Source: Branchiostoma floridae (lineage: Eukaryota; Chordata; Leptocardii; Amphioxiformes; Branchiostomatidae). From it: a DNA stretch of 64,000 nucleotides. The position numbers and the translations under genes are program-made. Positions 1-11,139 of the stretch are shown here, piece by piece (the stretch's first letter is position 1; each line of letters begins with the position of its first letter). Where the stretch lies: the NCBI RefSeq assembly GCF_000003815.2, contig NC_049992.1, positions 499,613 to 563,612 on the forward strand, in the 5' to 3' direction. A model generated the notes under the pieces. The model made no database searches. It was not told where the DNA came from and saw nothing but the letters and a program-made list of their open reading frames with translations.

Positions 1-316
1 GCTCCCCTATTTTCGTTATCACAGACACACTTTGAGCAGTTAAAGAACCCACCACACTTATCAATAAGAGTAGGGTTCCTTCCCGATCATCATCATTATC
101 ATCATCATCCTATAGCTGATTAATCAGCCGTAAGGGCAGCACAACATGTCATGCTGACTCAACAGGCTTTTAGTCCCCTAACGGCGCCTATCTCCTCTCC
201 GGGGCAATCCTTGCCGGTGTGAGTGGACCAAATAAATCTGTCGGGATATTCAGCTTATGCTGTTCAGTACAAACCCTGTGTGTTACGCCAAAAGCCGATT
301 TACAGGGTATGCAATG

Positions 317-357
317 GAAACAAACAAACAAACAAACAAACAAACAAACAAACAAAC
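317..357. repeat. (CAAA)n microsatellite
   Basis: About ten CAAA units. The preceding 50 bp (GTACAAACCCTG, TTTACAGGGTATGCAA) resemble 9933-9980. Confidence 0.95.
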
Positions 358-1359
358 GAACTTATTTTGTGAGAGGAACGGACATCTTTTCTATAGCCGG
401 CTACCATCGCTGATAGAATATTTAAAACAACCTTCCTGGTGAAGGTAAAAATTCAAATTTCAGTACTCTATTTGGCAAATGTCTGCTAATGTTTCAGCGG
501 AAGGGATAGGCGTCTAACTCTTCTGACAAAATATACTTGCATCTTATCCAAAATCTTCTACCCATTCAGCAGCCCCATGCGTATAACAGAGACTTCTCGC
601 CCTCTCCGCCCTTCAAAAGACGTCAGCAATAAAAATCGAAGCGCTAAAATATTTATAGGTTCGTCGCCATGACGATAAAGTCGTCTGCGGACGTTTGCCT
701 CAGTTCACCCCGGCTGGGATATTTGAGGGTCTGCATGTTACAATTCGCCGTTTTTCGTAGCCAATCCCGCTCGACTTCAACGTTAAGCATTGTGGATTTT
801 TTTTCAATCAATAAATAAATTTGAACTACTTGTGAAGCGTTATTCATCACACTGAAGTTGTACAAAGTACGATATTTACTAATTAATTAATCGTTTATCG
901 TGAATGCAATAGAGCTAGAGCAATCAAATGAACTCGTTTCTACCAAAACCCTTGAAGAACGTTACCGGTCATCCTGAATCCCCCATGCATACCCTCTTGG
1001 ATGTTTCATCTATTCTGAACCACGCGCAGTGTGACGTCATGGTCACGCCTGTGTCACGCTCAAGCAAGGACTCTGGCGCATCTCCAAGCGTATCTCCAAG
1101 CAGATGTAACAAGCATTATTCTCAATCTTTTACACCCGTTTTTTTTTCTAGTATTGTATTTCTCAAAGTTGCTCATATATCAGAACAAGGACGTCAACCT
1201 CCCTGATCAGAAGATGCATCGGGACCGGCGCCCATCTCTGCTTCTGGGCCCTGGGCCACACATAGGTGCAAGCACTACAACAGGGACAATACGGCTACAG
1301 CTAGTCTACTGGTAGTGTAGTGTGCTTAGCTTCCATACTCTTCCCCTTAGCAGAGGAAG
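358..1359. other. No recognised gene
   Basis: Only short frames. A minus-strand frame at 865-653 has protein-like composition (ERDWLRKTANCN) but no known family. Confidence 0.5.
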
Positions 1360-1740
1360 AAGTATGTACCATTTTAATAATCACCAGGTGTATTTTGCAG
1401 CCAGTAGGTACCCATTATGAGTAATGAGGCTGATTAACGTGGTCGAGGCACCTCCTCGAGCACGGGACCCCCGTTTTACGTCCCTCCCGGAAGACGATTT
1501 CGTGTAAAGCTTCGTGAGGCTACAGCGTATTTAGTATGACCCGGTTACATACAACATCCCGCGGGAGCTCAGGAAGCTGGCAATGAATAGGACCCAGTGG
1601 AGAAAGATGAAGAAAGACTGATTGCTGATGCAGAGTGTCCAGACCACTGCATCAGCAGAATACAGTGGACTACTACTACATACAGCATCCAGGCTTCCTT
1701 GGTGTTCTCTCGTCCAAGTACTGACCCGTTAAGGTTGTGT
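1360..1740 (-). mobile_element. 5S rRNA-headed SINE (SINE3-type)
   Basis: Minus strand 1740-1675 reads GTCAGTACTTGGACGAGAG then GATGCTGTATG, aligning with the 3' half of 5S rRNA (TTAGTACTTGGATGGGAG ... GTGCTGTAGG). It is followed by a body with GTCTTCCGGGAGGGACGTAA and GGGTCCCGTG, which I recall as a conserved central domain shared by many animal SINEs (recollection, unverified). The 5' part of the 5S head is poorly conserved. Confidence 0.65.
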
Positions 1741-1858
1741 AGAACGCCATGGGTCAGGGGGGTTGTTATCCGCTGTGTCTAGCGCATGGTACTGGCAGGT
1801 GAAGCCAATCCCTCTGTTTCACTGCCTCTTTCGATCTCTCTCTGTTTCAGAAAGAAAA

Positions 1859-2575
1859 GATCGCACTCAACTAGATCAAACACTGACGAATTATTCTACA
1901 GGCCAATTAAAACCGCACAGAACATAAAAGATGCGTCTGTGTGTTTGTGTGTGTGTGTGTGTGTGTGTCTCTATCTCTCTGTCTCTCTCACTGCCTCAGT
2001 CGATATCTCTCTGTTCCAGAAAGAGTATTGAACCCGTGAAGCAATTCCACGAGTATTTCTCTTCAATGAAAAATATCGCACTCGACTAGATCAAACTCTG
2101 ACAGATGATTCCACGGGCCAATTAAAACCGCACAGACCATGAAAGATGCGTCTCTCTGTGAGTGTGTCTCTGTCTCTCTCTGCCTCTTTCGATCTCTCTC
2201 TGTGTCCTTCATAACAGAAAGTACATTGAACCCGTTTAGTAATTCCACGAAAATTTCCTTTAAATGACAAAGATCGCACTCAACTAGATCAAACACCTGA
2301 CGAATTATTCTACAGGCCAATTAAAACCACACAGACCATGAAAGATGCGTCTCTCTCTCTCTCTCTCTCTCAGTCCCCTTCTCTCGCTGCCTCTTTCGAT
2401 CTCTCTCTCTCTCTCAATTTCAGGAAGAGTATTGAACCCGTGGAGTAATTCCACGAATATTTCTTTATCGCACTCGACTAGATCAAACTCTGACAAATGA
2501 TTCCACGGGCCAATTAAAACCGCGCAGAACATGAAGGATGAGTCAGTTCTGCATGCCGACGGGTTGTCTGATCGG
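1859..2575. repeat. Four-unit ~200-bp tandem array with embedded CT/GT microsatellites
   Basis: Units begin ATCGCACTC(A/G)ACTAGATCAAAC at 1859, 2073, 2272 and 2466 (spacing 214, 199, 194). Each holds GGCCAATTAAAACCGCACAG, AAAGATGCGTCT and a variable CT or GT run. Confidence 0.85.
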
Positions 2576-2736
2576 TTCTGCATCTTCTGAAGGAAGTTTT
2601 ATAAGACGTCCTTGATCGTCTTTAGTGAAACGTCACGTGACGTAGCCATGAACTCGCGATGAGGACGATGTATTCTTGGTGAGAGGTCGCAGCCTCCAAG
2701 CAGATGCTGGGAGATTTTTTTCATCTTTCTTTTTAA

Positions 2737-2783
2737 CTCACACACGCACGCACGCACACACACACACACACACTCACACACAA

Positions 2784-2814
<31 letters not shown>

Positions 2815-2835
2815 CACACATACATACACACACAC

Positions 2836-2873
<38 letters not shown>

Positions 2874-3103
2874 CCACACCCACACATACAAACACACATA
2901 CATACACACAAACATATACACAAACATACACACACACACACACAAACACACACACAAATACACACAGACACACACACGCCGTCACTCACACAGAAACACG
3001 CATATACAAACACACATACATACATACACACACAAACACACGTACAAACACACAGACACACATATACACACACAAACACACACACAGACACACGCACGCA
3101 CAT
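2737..3103. repeat. Long interrupted (CA)n microsatellite
   Basis: About 365 bp of CA/CACACAAA/CATA variants. Apparent open frames on both strands are translations of the repeat. Confidence 0.97.
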
Positions 3104-3561
3104 TTCCGCATTGTAAAGAAGACTTCACAAAACTATCAAAGCTTGGAATAAATGAATAATTACGATCTGTATGTTACACAACCGAGCGGCATCAACCTGT
3201 CAACTTTTCAGCAGTCCTTCCGACGCATTTTTATCTCTTCCCCAGGGCAAAACTACTATATCCCCTCCCAAGGAGGTTAAAAAGACCTAAAAAGAACCTC
3301 CTTGCTGCTCCTGACTACTATTGTTAGAGATATGGATACCCTGGGGTGTCGGTAAGCTGATGATACAGTGGTCGAGACTATGGGATTTCCCGGGTAAGCT
3401 TTTGCCGCCCGTGGAAAAAAATGATCATGAGCGGCTTTTCGGTTCAGAGAAAGGTTCGTCTGAGGACAACTTGCAGGGGAAGATACTGTATACACAGCCT
3501 TGGCCTTAGCTAAGACGAATACGTTTTTGGTTCTTCGTGAATTGAAGATGATAACTGGCGT

Positions 3562-3780
3562 CGGGCGTGGCGTAACTGGTAGAGCGTTCGGCTCGGAATC
3601 TAGAGGTCCTGAGTTCGATCCCCGCCGTGCTCTCGACGTTGTGCCCTTGGGAAAGGCACTTCACACGTCGAGCTTCCTGACTTTACCCAGGTGTAAAAAT
3701 GGGTACCTGACTTCGGTTGGGGACGTAAAAGAAAAGACTACCTTTACCTTCTGTCTGTACCGTAATATATAAGTCACAAA
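3562..3780 (+). mobile_element. tRNA-headed SINE
   Basis: 3562-3634 folds like a tRNA, with A-box-like TGGCGTAACTGG and B-box GAGTTCGATCC. The anticodon stem has mismatches. The body has GTGCCCTTGGGAAAGGCAC and ACCCAGGTGTAAAAATGG. Body fragments recur at 21210-21260, 27318-27390 and 41265-41390, the last with its own tRNA-like head in reverse orientation. Confidence 0.75.
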
Positions 3781-4456
3781 TCTCGTCTGTCCAAAAAGCA
3801 AATAGAAAAAGAAGAAGATGATAACTAATACTTAGTAATTGACAGTTAGTGATGGGGTTTCGTGATTTAGGTGGTTGACAGACTATGATGTACGGTTTAC
3901 GGTGAGGACTGACATGGCTTGGTCTTTGTAGGAAAAGTAGTGATTAACTTTTCGGATTCTTCTGCGTAGAGATGCAAATTTATTTTCTTCAAGATTCGAT
4001 GAGAATCAAATTGAAAGTCTTAGATTGCTTCGGTTACGCAAGCGGGGGCAACGTTCGCTAGGATGTTGACAGGATACGGGCCTGTAATCTCCGAGCAGAT
4101 GTAGGGTGTGACTTCCAGTAGTCTGTGTTTCTTAGATCCTTCTTCTCTCCAAGCAGAGGTTAGGCTCCGATTGTTTTGAGTTTTTAAGGCGTGTTTATCT
4201 TGCTTTCTACTTTGTACTAAGGGCTTTTAGACCAAGTTTGACCGTAGAAGCTTGGTAAAAGTAACTATCAACTCCCCTAAACTCCGCACTTGTTCTTTTC
4301 TTGGACATGGAAGCCCCAAAACATGTGAACGCCTGTCAATATGATCTGTTCGTTTTCGAATCGGTCCAACATCCGGTTTTACCAGTAGCCACCCTTATTT
4401 TGTAACGTTTTCTTTATCAAAGTTTACTACTAGTATATCTGGCGGCATCTTCACCT

Positions 4457-4693
4457 TTTTTTTTTATTTACTTAAAGTTCACCGCAAAACAAGGCTGTTG
4501 GAGCCACTTAGACGTTTTGGGTTACAATACTGTATAGTGAAGAAAGATGTGCGTTAACCCTTGACTTAAACAGTTGTAGATTGTATCCTATGGTAAAGCA
4601 GGTCCGTGGAAGCTCATTCCATAGCGAAGTTGTTCTTGGAAAAAAGCTCTGAGCGTGGAACTTCCTCCTAGAAGGAGGATTGTGGAGGAAAAA
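4457..4693 (-). mobile_element. Non-LTR retrotransposon 3' end, shorter copy
   Basis: Over 90 percent alike by eye to 8930-9150 (AACAAGGCTGTTGGAGC, GTCCGTGGAAGCTCATTCC), with an A-rich tail at 4457. More severely 5'-truncated. Confidence 0.8.
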
Positions 4694-4706
4694 AAACTGC
4701 TCCTTA

Positions 4707-4805
4707 ACCTAAGAGCACAACCCGCCGCACGTGCGATTTGTCCCTACGTTATTTTGGGGAGGCCACGTCCGCCACGTATTTCACGTACGGCGGGTTGTGC
4801 CCTTA
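4707..4805. mobile_element. 97-bp internally deleted copy of the 5782 MITE
   Basis: CTAAGAGCACAACCCGCCG to CGTACGGCGGGTTGTGCCC. Shares GAGGCCACGTCCGCCACGTA with the longer copy. Confidence 0.78.
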
Positions 4806-4811
4806 AGTAGC

Positions 4812-5339
4812 TTAAGGCCACAGCAAGTAAATTCTATGGATGACATCCGCGCGCTCATTAATTTTCGCCTGATTTCAGAAAAAAAAACAAGATTTTTTTC
4901 CTGCTTTCAGGGATGGCCAAATATACCAAAATGGGTAAATAAGTTGGGCTGGAGGCTAATAATTGGTTGTAAAAACCGACTCTAGAGTGGGTACCCTTGA
5001 CCTGTAGCTTGCCGAAAATGAAACTTTTCTGGATAAGTTGCTAAAAGTGGCCCCCAANNNNNNNNNNNNNNNNNNNNNNNNNNNNNNNNNNNNNNNNNNN
5101 NNNNNNNNNNNNNNNNNNNNNNNNNNNNNNNNNNNNNNNNNNNNNNNNNNNNNNNNNAGGAACGAATGCCTTGTTGGCTGTGATGCCTTTTTTTGTCACT
5201 TTGAGTCTTGATACAATGTTTGTAGTGTCTGTTTTGCCATCTTGTTTGTTTTACCCATCTTGTTTTTTTTTTCGCGCTATCTCATTATTTTTTAGGTCTG
5301 CAGAGCATGTCATCCATAAAATTTACTTGCTGTGGCCTA
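4812..5339. mobile_element. TIR element containing an assembly gap
   Basis: AGGCCACAGCAAGTAAATTC at the left and AATTTACTTGCTGTGGCC at the right. The interior past the gap (5160-5320) is the reverse complement of 8285-8470. The N run 5058-5157 lies inside. Confidence 0.7.
5058..5157. other. Assembly gap (100 N)
   Basis: Exactly 100 N, the conventional unknown-size gap. It falls inside a TIR element. Confidence 1.
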
Positions 5340-5781
5340 AGTGGATATCAGACAGAGCGGCGGCAGGCTTACCGCTAGTGAGACCTCCGCATTTTCTTCT
5401 GCCCACAGCTACAGGTCTTAAAGTCTCAGCGCGTCAACAGTGATACACAGGATAGGGAGGCCCACACCCAAATTTTATCACAATTACCATTTTTGAAAGG
5501 CTGGAATTTCTATTTTTGACATCTATTTGTCATTTTGTGTGGATTTCCTGGTAGTACTAAGTAAGTTTAGTATGTCCTGAAAATTTCAACCTTCTACGAT
5601 ATCGGGAAGGTCAAAAACTTGGTCATCGAACATGCTTCCGAGAGCATTTTTGCCCCATAGTTAAGCATTGAATTGACAGTGTCAATGACAGGAGCGGGGT
5701 TTCACACATCAGTGTGAAAGGTTCATCTAAGGACGACATCAGTTCACTACACGCTCAAGATACCCAGGAGATTGCCTAAAG

Positions 5782-6090
5782 CTAAGGGCACAACCCGCCG
5801 TACGTGCACTAAGTTTGTCCGTACGTATTTTGGGAGGCCACGTCCGCCACGTACTTTTTGAAAACGTTCAGGCTGTACAGGGCACGCGCATCGCCCGTAC
5901 CGGTAGCGAATCCGTAGCCCGATGGCACACAAAGTTATGCCTGCATGTAAAGTTCTACGGCGTGTCTGCGTCCTCCAAAATCCGTCGGATTCCCTACGTG
6001 TTCGTACGGAGGCGGTACGTACCACTTACGGATCCCAAAAGATTGTCACGTAGACAGCACGTATTTGCACGTACGGCGGGTTGTGCCCTT
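5782..6090. mobile_element. ~309-bp MITE with AAGGGCACAACCCGCCGTAC ends
   Basis: 24-bp perfect inverted ends (5782-5805, 6067-6090). Interior CpG-rich with GTCCGCCACGTAC blocks. Confidence 0.82.
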
Positions 6091-7360
6091 CTCAGACAGA
6101 GCGGCGGCAGGCTTACCGCCAGTGAGACCTCCCCATTTTCTTCTGCCTACAGCTACAGGTCTTAAAGTCTCAGCGTGTCAACAGTGAAGTACACGTACGC
6201 GCGGAGTTTCAGCGCAGTGAAAGGTTCATCTAAGGACGACGCCGGTTCAACACACGCTCAAGATATGCAGGAACCTGCCTTAGAAGTTAAGACGGAGACG
6301 TTTTTCGTTGAAGAGATTTATTAGTCACGTAGGAGTACAGTTCATGTATAACAAAACGTTTTGCTTGAGCGCGAAGGGAGAACTCCGTAACTGATAAACT
6401 TTCCTAATTTAGGACTAGATTTGTAGGCCTTAGGCTAAGTAAATGAAGGGTTCATCTAAGGACGACTTCAGTTCACTACACGCTCAAGATATGCAGGGAC
6501 CTGTCTTAGTTAAGACGGAGACGTTTCTGCATGATGATGACCGCGAATAGGGAAAACTCCATCACCAATGAGCTTTCATGATTTAGAACCGGATTGGCAG
6601 GTCTTGGCCTCTTTGAGTTTGAAAAAAAAAAGAACTTGAATTTTTAGATTATTTTGGGTACAGATTCAAATTCCTTAATTCAAGAAGAGTTAAAGCGCCT
6701 CAAAAGTCTTAGATTACTTTTCCTAATCTCCTGTTACGCAAGCGGCCTCGGGGGCAACGCTCTCAAGGTTGACAAGGCGACTCAGTAACAGGTCTTACAG
6801 GTCGGCTTTTGAGATTAGGGAATAGGGTGCCGGATTGGCAGGGCTTGGCCTCTCTATATAAAGAAGACAAGAGAATTTCTTAAAGGGTCAAGGATCCTCA
6901 AATCGTCTCTAAAAGTACTTTAAGGTTTCGGTTATGCAAGAGGTGACATTTTAAGCGTGTTTGTGGCATGTTGTGCGTTTCTAGGAGTGGATGCAGAGAC
7001 GCTTGCCTGAGGACGACTTAGACTACACAATCAAGTCATGGTAGAGCTTGTCTTATAGACTTTATAACAGATAAGACGGATACACTTTTGCATTCATGAA
7101 CGCGAAGAGGATACCTCGCGTTACTAACGAAGTTTCGTAATTCAGGGTTGGGATTGAAAGGGTTCGACCTCTGTAGAAGAAGAAGAAATTAGATTTTCGG
7201 ATTCTGTTGTGCAGAGATTCAAAAGACTTAGATTGGTTCGGTTACGCAAGACGGGGCAACGTTCTCTAGGACGTTGACTTAAAACGCTTCAGTAATTTCC
7301 AAGCAGATGTAAGGTTTGGCTAGCTATTTTTCTCTCCGTGTTATGGCCGCTTTTGGTAAA

Positions 7361-7572
7361 GCTAGTTGATCTTAATCCGTGGGGTAACCTTTATCCGTTG
7401 TTCTTAACAACAATTTTTAGGGATATCAAGTCAATGGACGGTGGTATCAAACTGTAATATTGTGAAAGTACTGCAAATTCAAACACCGTCCGTCCACTTG
7501 TTATCCCTGAATACCCTGGGTTATTTTAAACAACGGATATAGGTTACCCCACGGATAAAGGTGAACTAACAT
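7361..7572. mobile_element. MITE, TTCACCTTTATCCGTGGGG family (copy 1)
   Basis: TAATCCGTGGGGTAACC at the left and CCCCACGGATAAAGGTGAAC at the right, with GGATATCAAGTC and complement nested inside. A partial copy follows at about 7731-7890. Confidence 0.75.
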
Positions 7573-8280
7573 TACGTACTTCTTGAGAAGTCGGTGTCTC
7601 GTCCTCGTGAAGCCATGTCACGGATATCTTCACACGAATCAAAACCGAAACGCTTCGAGTAGCACTACCTCCCTCATACCTCCATGAAAAGCGGCCTGCA
7701 GACCGATTTGAGCTTCTCATGAATAAATCAAGGTTTACCTTTACCCGCGGCGCAACCTATAACCGTTTGTTTAAACAGGGTATGCAGAGATATCAAGTCA
7801 ACGAGCGGTTGTTTCCGAATTTTAAATTACGTTATTTTCAAACCCCAGTCCGCCCATTTCATGCAATTCATACTCTGTAACAACAACGAATGAGTAGTAC
7901 GAATGCGTTACTGAGTATTTCCTGTAGATTTTGTTCGAGAGAAAATTATCCGTGAAAACTATCTCAGCTTTGTTCTGTTACCTCTGCAGCTCGCGCTATA
8001 AGTATAACGTAAACCTAGATAGGCAACATCTTTTTTTTGCAAAAATGCAGAATGTCTTCCTTCTGGCCTTGTGTCGAGCTACTCGCACACAATACTGTAC
8101 CATTAGGCTCGCCCCAAAGTAGTGTGTGCGAAGGGAAAAACATTGGGGCTATGAATGGGGTATCTGAGTAGCTTGACGTGATAGCCAGTCCAGGTAGACA
8201 GCCCAGCCTTTTCCGTAAGCCTTTTCTGCTGGGAGGGAGAAAGTAAAAACACGCACCAGCAAAAACAATGTTTTCTCCTT

Positions 8281-8775
8281 AGGCCACAGCAAGTAAATTT
8301 TATGGATGACATCCTCTGCAGACTGCAAAAATAATGAGATAGGGCGAAAAAAAAAACAAGATGGGTAAAAAAAAAACAAGATGGCAAATTTTCAAAATAG
8401 ACATTGTAACAAGACTTAAAGTAACAAAATATTGCATCACAGCCAACAAGGCATTCATTTCTGTATTTAAGATGTGCACCAGTGTAGTTAAAGTGACACT
8501 AGTGTGGTAGACTGGTATCATTAACCATGTTGGCAACTACACTCATAGCTTCCATAGTTGTGCCACTTTTACAACTATCTATCAAGTTGCACCTCTGCAA
8601 CTACAGTCAATGCTACAGAGTCTCTAGTGTCAATTCTACATTCAATGATTAGGTTACAACACAACCTTTACCCATTTTCGTCTATCTATTATCTAATTCT
8701 TGTTTGTTTTTTTGAAATCAGGCGAAAATTAATGAGCGCGCGGATGTCATCCATAAAATTTACTTGCTCTGGCCT
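8281..8775. mobile_element. TIR element, AGGCCACAGCAAGTAAATT family
   Basis: ~35-bp inverted ends including TTTATGGATGACATCC and ATGTCATCCATAAAATTTAC. Fuller copy of the family at 4812. Confidence 0.75.
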
Positions 8776-8924
8776 TGGGTAGAACAAAACTACCAGAGAA
8801 AGCGACCGTGTTGTTGTCTTTGCCTCCTCAGCCGAAGCGACCTCCCGTATCGCGATCCTTATCTGCACATATGGTCATCAATCTCCTGAACATAGCCCAA
8901 TTACCGATATTTATGTTTTTTATT

Positions 8925-9320
8925 TTTATTTACTTAGAATTCACCGCAAAACAAGGCTGTTGGAGCTACTGAGACGTTTTGGGTTACAGTACTGTATAGT
9001 GAAGAAAGATGTGTGTTAACCCTTGACTTAAACAGTTGTAGATTGTATCCCATGGGAAAGCAGGTCCGTGGAAGCTCATTCCATAGCGAAGTTGTTCTTG
9101 GAAAAAAGCTCTGAGCGTGGAACTTCCTCCTAGAAGGAGGATTGTGGAGGAAAAAAGGATGATTTGCTTCCATGGAAGTGGCTAAACGGGTTCTTGCAGT
9201 GAAGGTTCGTATTGGAGGCACAGATGAGTGAAGTTCTGCCGAGCATTTACCATGGAAGCAGCGATAGAATAGTGCTAGGCTAGCTACATCACGCCTTTGG
9301 GACAATGGTTGTAGGTTTCC
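8925..9320 (-). mobile_element. Non-LTR retrotransposon 3' end
   Basis: A minus-strand frame (9305-8934) contains SFFPRTTSLWNELPRTCFP and LQLFKSRVNTHL, typical of the C-terminus after the reverse transcriptase domain of CR1/Jockey-like LINEs. An A-rich AAATA tail follows at 8905-8935. RT and endonuclease domains are missing: a 5'-truncated copy. Confidence 0.8.
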
Positions 9321-9720
9321 CCGATAAGATGTAAAAACATAATTTTTGTTTTGGTGTTCTTTTTCCTTCTTCTTCCGCCAGTAGCCAATCAGAGCTTAGA
9401 TTGAATATTAGCTATTATTGTTGATACGAGCGTTGAGCCAATTAGTATGATTTTTATCTTCATGACCTGATCAAAAACAAAATAGATAGAATTTTTTTTT
9501 TTCCAAAATTGCACACCATACCTACTATAGGGCGAACCTAATGGCAAAGTTAAGTACTGTGTGCGAATAGCTTGACAAAAGGATACGGGGAAAACATTCT
9601 GCATTTTCGCGAGAATGTCGTCTTTCCGGTTCTCTTCTACTTCCGTCGAACTTGAAGTAAAAGAACCCACAACACGTATCGAAGGGGCCCTTCCTGGTCT
9701 ATCTGGATATGCAGCTAGTA

Positions 9721-9933
9721 CTGTAAATGCAGAAATTTTCGCGGTGGTTTAATATTCGCGGTTTTCGCGTTGCAAATTTACCCCAAACTTAAAACCACCG
9801 CGAACATTTTTCCATGCCAGTAAGAGACTATAGCCTACAGGGAATGGTGCTACCGCGAATTTAAAACCACCGCGAACAGTCCTTTTCTCGCTACCGCGAA
9901 ATTAAATCCCAGCGAATCTAAATGTATCTACAG
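9721..9933 (+). mobile_element. 213-bp palindromic MITE, CTGTAAATGC family (copy 1)
   Basis: Same structure as the copy at 20062. TA at 9719-9720 and 9934-9935. The right terminus has diverged to ATCTACAG. Downstream of Ski. Confidence 0.85.
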
Positions 9934-10962
9934 TACAAACCTGATGTGTCACGCCATGATTCGGTTTACAGGGTATGCAAAACGAATAAACAACCAGGAA
10001 CCATATTGATAAAAAAACGCCAGACTACAAGAAAATCCGTTCAGACCGACTCTTGTTTTTATTCCGTACTGCACAGACCATCACACCCACTGGCAGTTCT
10101 GTAACTCCACCGGAAAACATGTCATACAGTCATACTAATTAATGCCATTATAGAAACAGCCAATTACAAGCAGCGTGCATAGAAATGTCTTAATTAATTA
10201 ATTAAGCAGGGACTCTGTACAGGTATGATTATAATAAACAGTCGTAAGGTGCTTTTCCAGTCGACGTAACAGTAAAAACGTCCGAAGACACAAATGAAAT
10301 TCTGATTCCCTCGCATCATCCTTCGTTCCTGAGATACTTTTGCCCACTTTTCATACCATCGTTCCGACAGCATCCAAACGATAACGGCCTGTGAGCGTTT
10401 GGATGTTATCCTGTCGTTTGCCACTCACACACTGTGGTCACACCGTCCCACAAATTCAATTTTTTGGCTCACGGATTTAAAAAAAAATGCTGAACAGTAA
10501 GATCAATGGAAAGGAGTATTCTGTACCTTGGTACACATTTTCGGGAAGTGAGTGAAGTCAAGATAAAATTTAAAACAATTCCTCCGTCTTCGTTTCCATC
10601 TACCCTTTTTGCTGAATCTTATCCCCTAAAGTCCAAAAGAGAACCAAGAGCAAACTTGGTGTGGTTTTGGGTAAATATTACTTTCTGCTACAAGTCCAGG
10701 TACGATCATACATGTAGACCTCTGAAGCAAGTCCACACAACATTCTTCACTTCTGTTTCACCAGAGATGCGTGATACTGCACCAATATGATGCACTTTTC
10801 CTGTCTATATGGAAAAAAAAAACTTGACTGTAATTTTCAAAGCTTTACTAGTCAGTATATATTAGTACTTTGTCCGTTTCAAGAGGAATGGGGCAGCAAA
10901 TTGTGAAACGAATTCCAAGTTCAATGCAGCTCTTATGTATTCTGTGTTCTTACATGGGCAAA

Positions 10963-11139
10963 TACCCTGGGAGCCAGACAGGACCGGGTAGCTAGCGAGG
11001 TTTGTTCGGGGAGCCAAGGCAGTCAGCCCGACAATCTCACATTAGCACTCTGGGGGAGTTTAAGCCCAAAGGAGTTATCGCTACCCTTTTTTATAAAGGG
11101 TAGGTCCTAGCTGCCCGATCCCGGATGGCCTCCAGGGTA
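10963..11139. mobile_element. 177-bp MITE with 9-bp TSD
   Basis: TACCCTGGGAGCC and GGCCTCCAGGGTA termini (imperfect ~40-bp TIR). ATGGGCAAA at 10954-10962 and 11140-11148. Confidence 0.82.

Larger units (their letters stand above)
3840..7330. repeat. Degenerate tandem/dispersed repeat block
   Basis: Recurrent modules: GGTTCATCTAAGGACGAC (5719, 6225, 6450), TCTTAGATT...CGGTTACGCAAGCGG...GGGGCAACG (4018-4060, 6700-6760, 7225-7265), CCAAGCAGATGTARGG, and ACAGAGCGGCGGCAGGCTTACCGC. Unit order suggests an old ~400-650-bp tandem array interrupted by MITEs. Confidence 0.55.

Noticed and set aside
653-865. 70-codon minus-strand frame as a gene
   Set aside because: Protein-like stretch but no homology, splice context or conservation that I can see.
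2599-3116. Several overlapping open frames in Cys/Val- or Thr/His-rich proteins
   Set aside because: Direct translations of a (CA)n microsatellite.
3562-3634. tRNA gene
   Set aside because: Boxes A and B are present, but the anticodon stem is mismatched and a SINE body follows directly.
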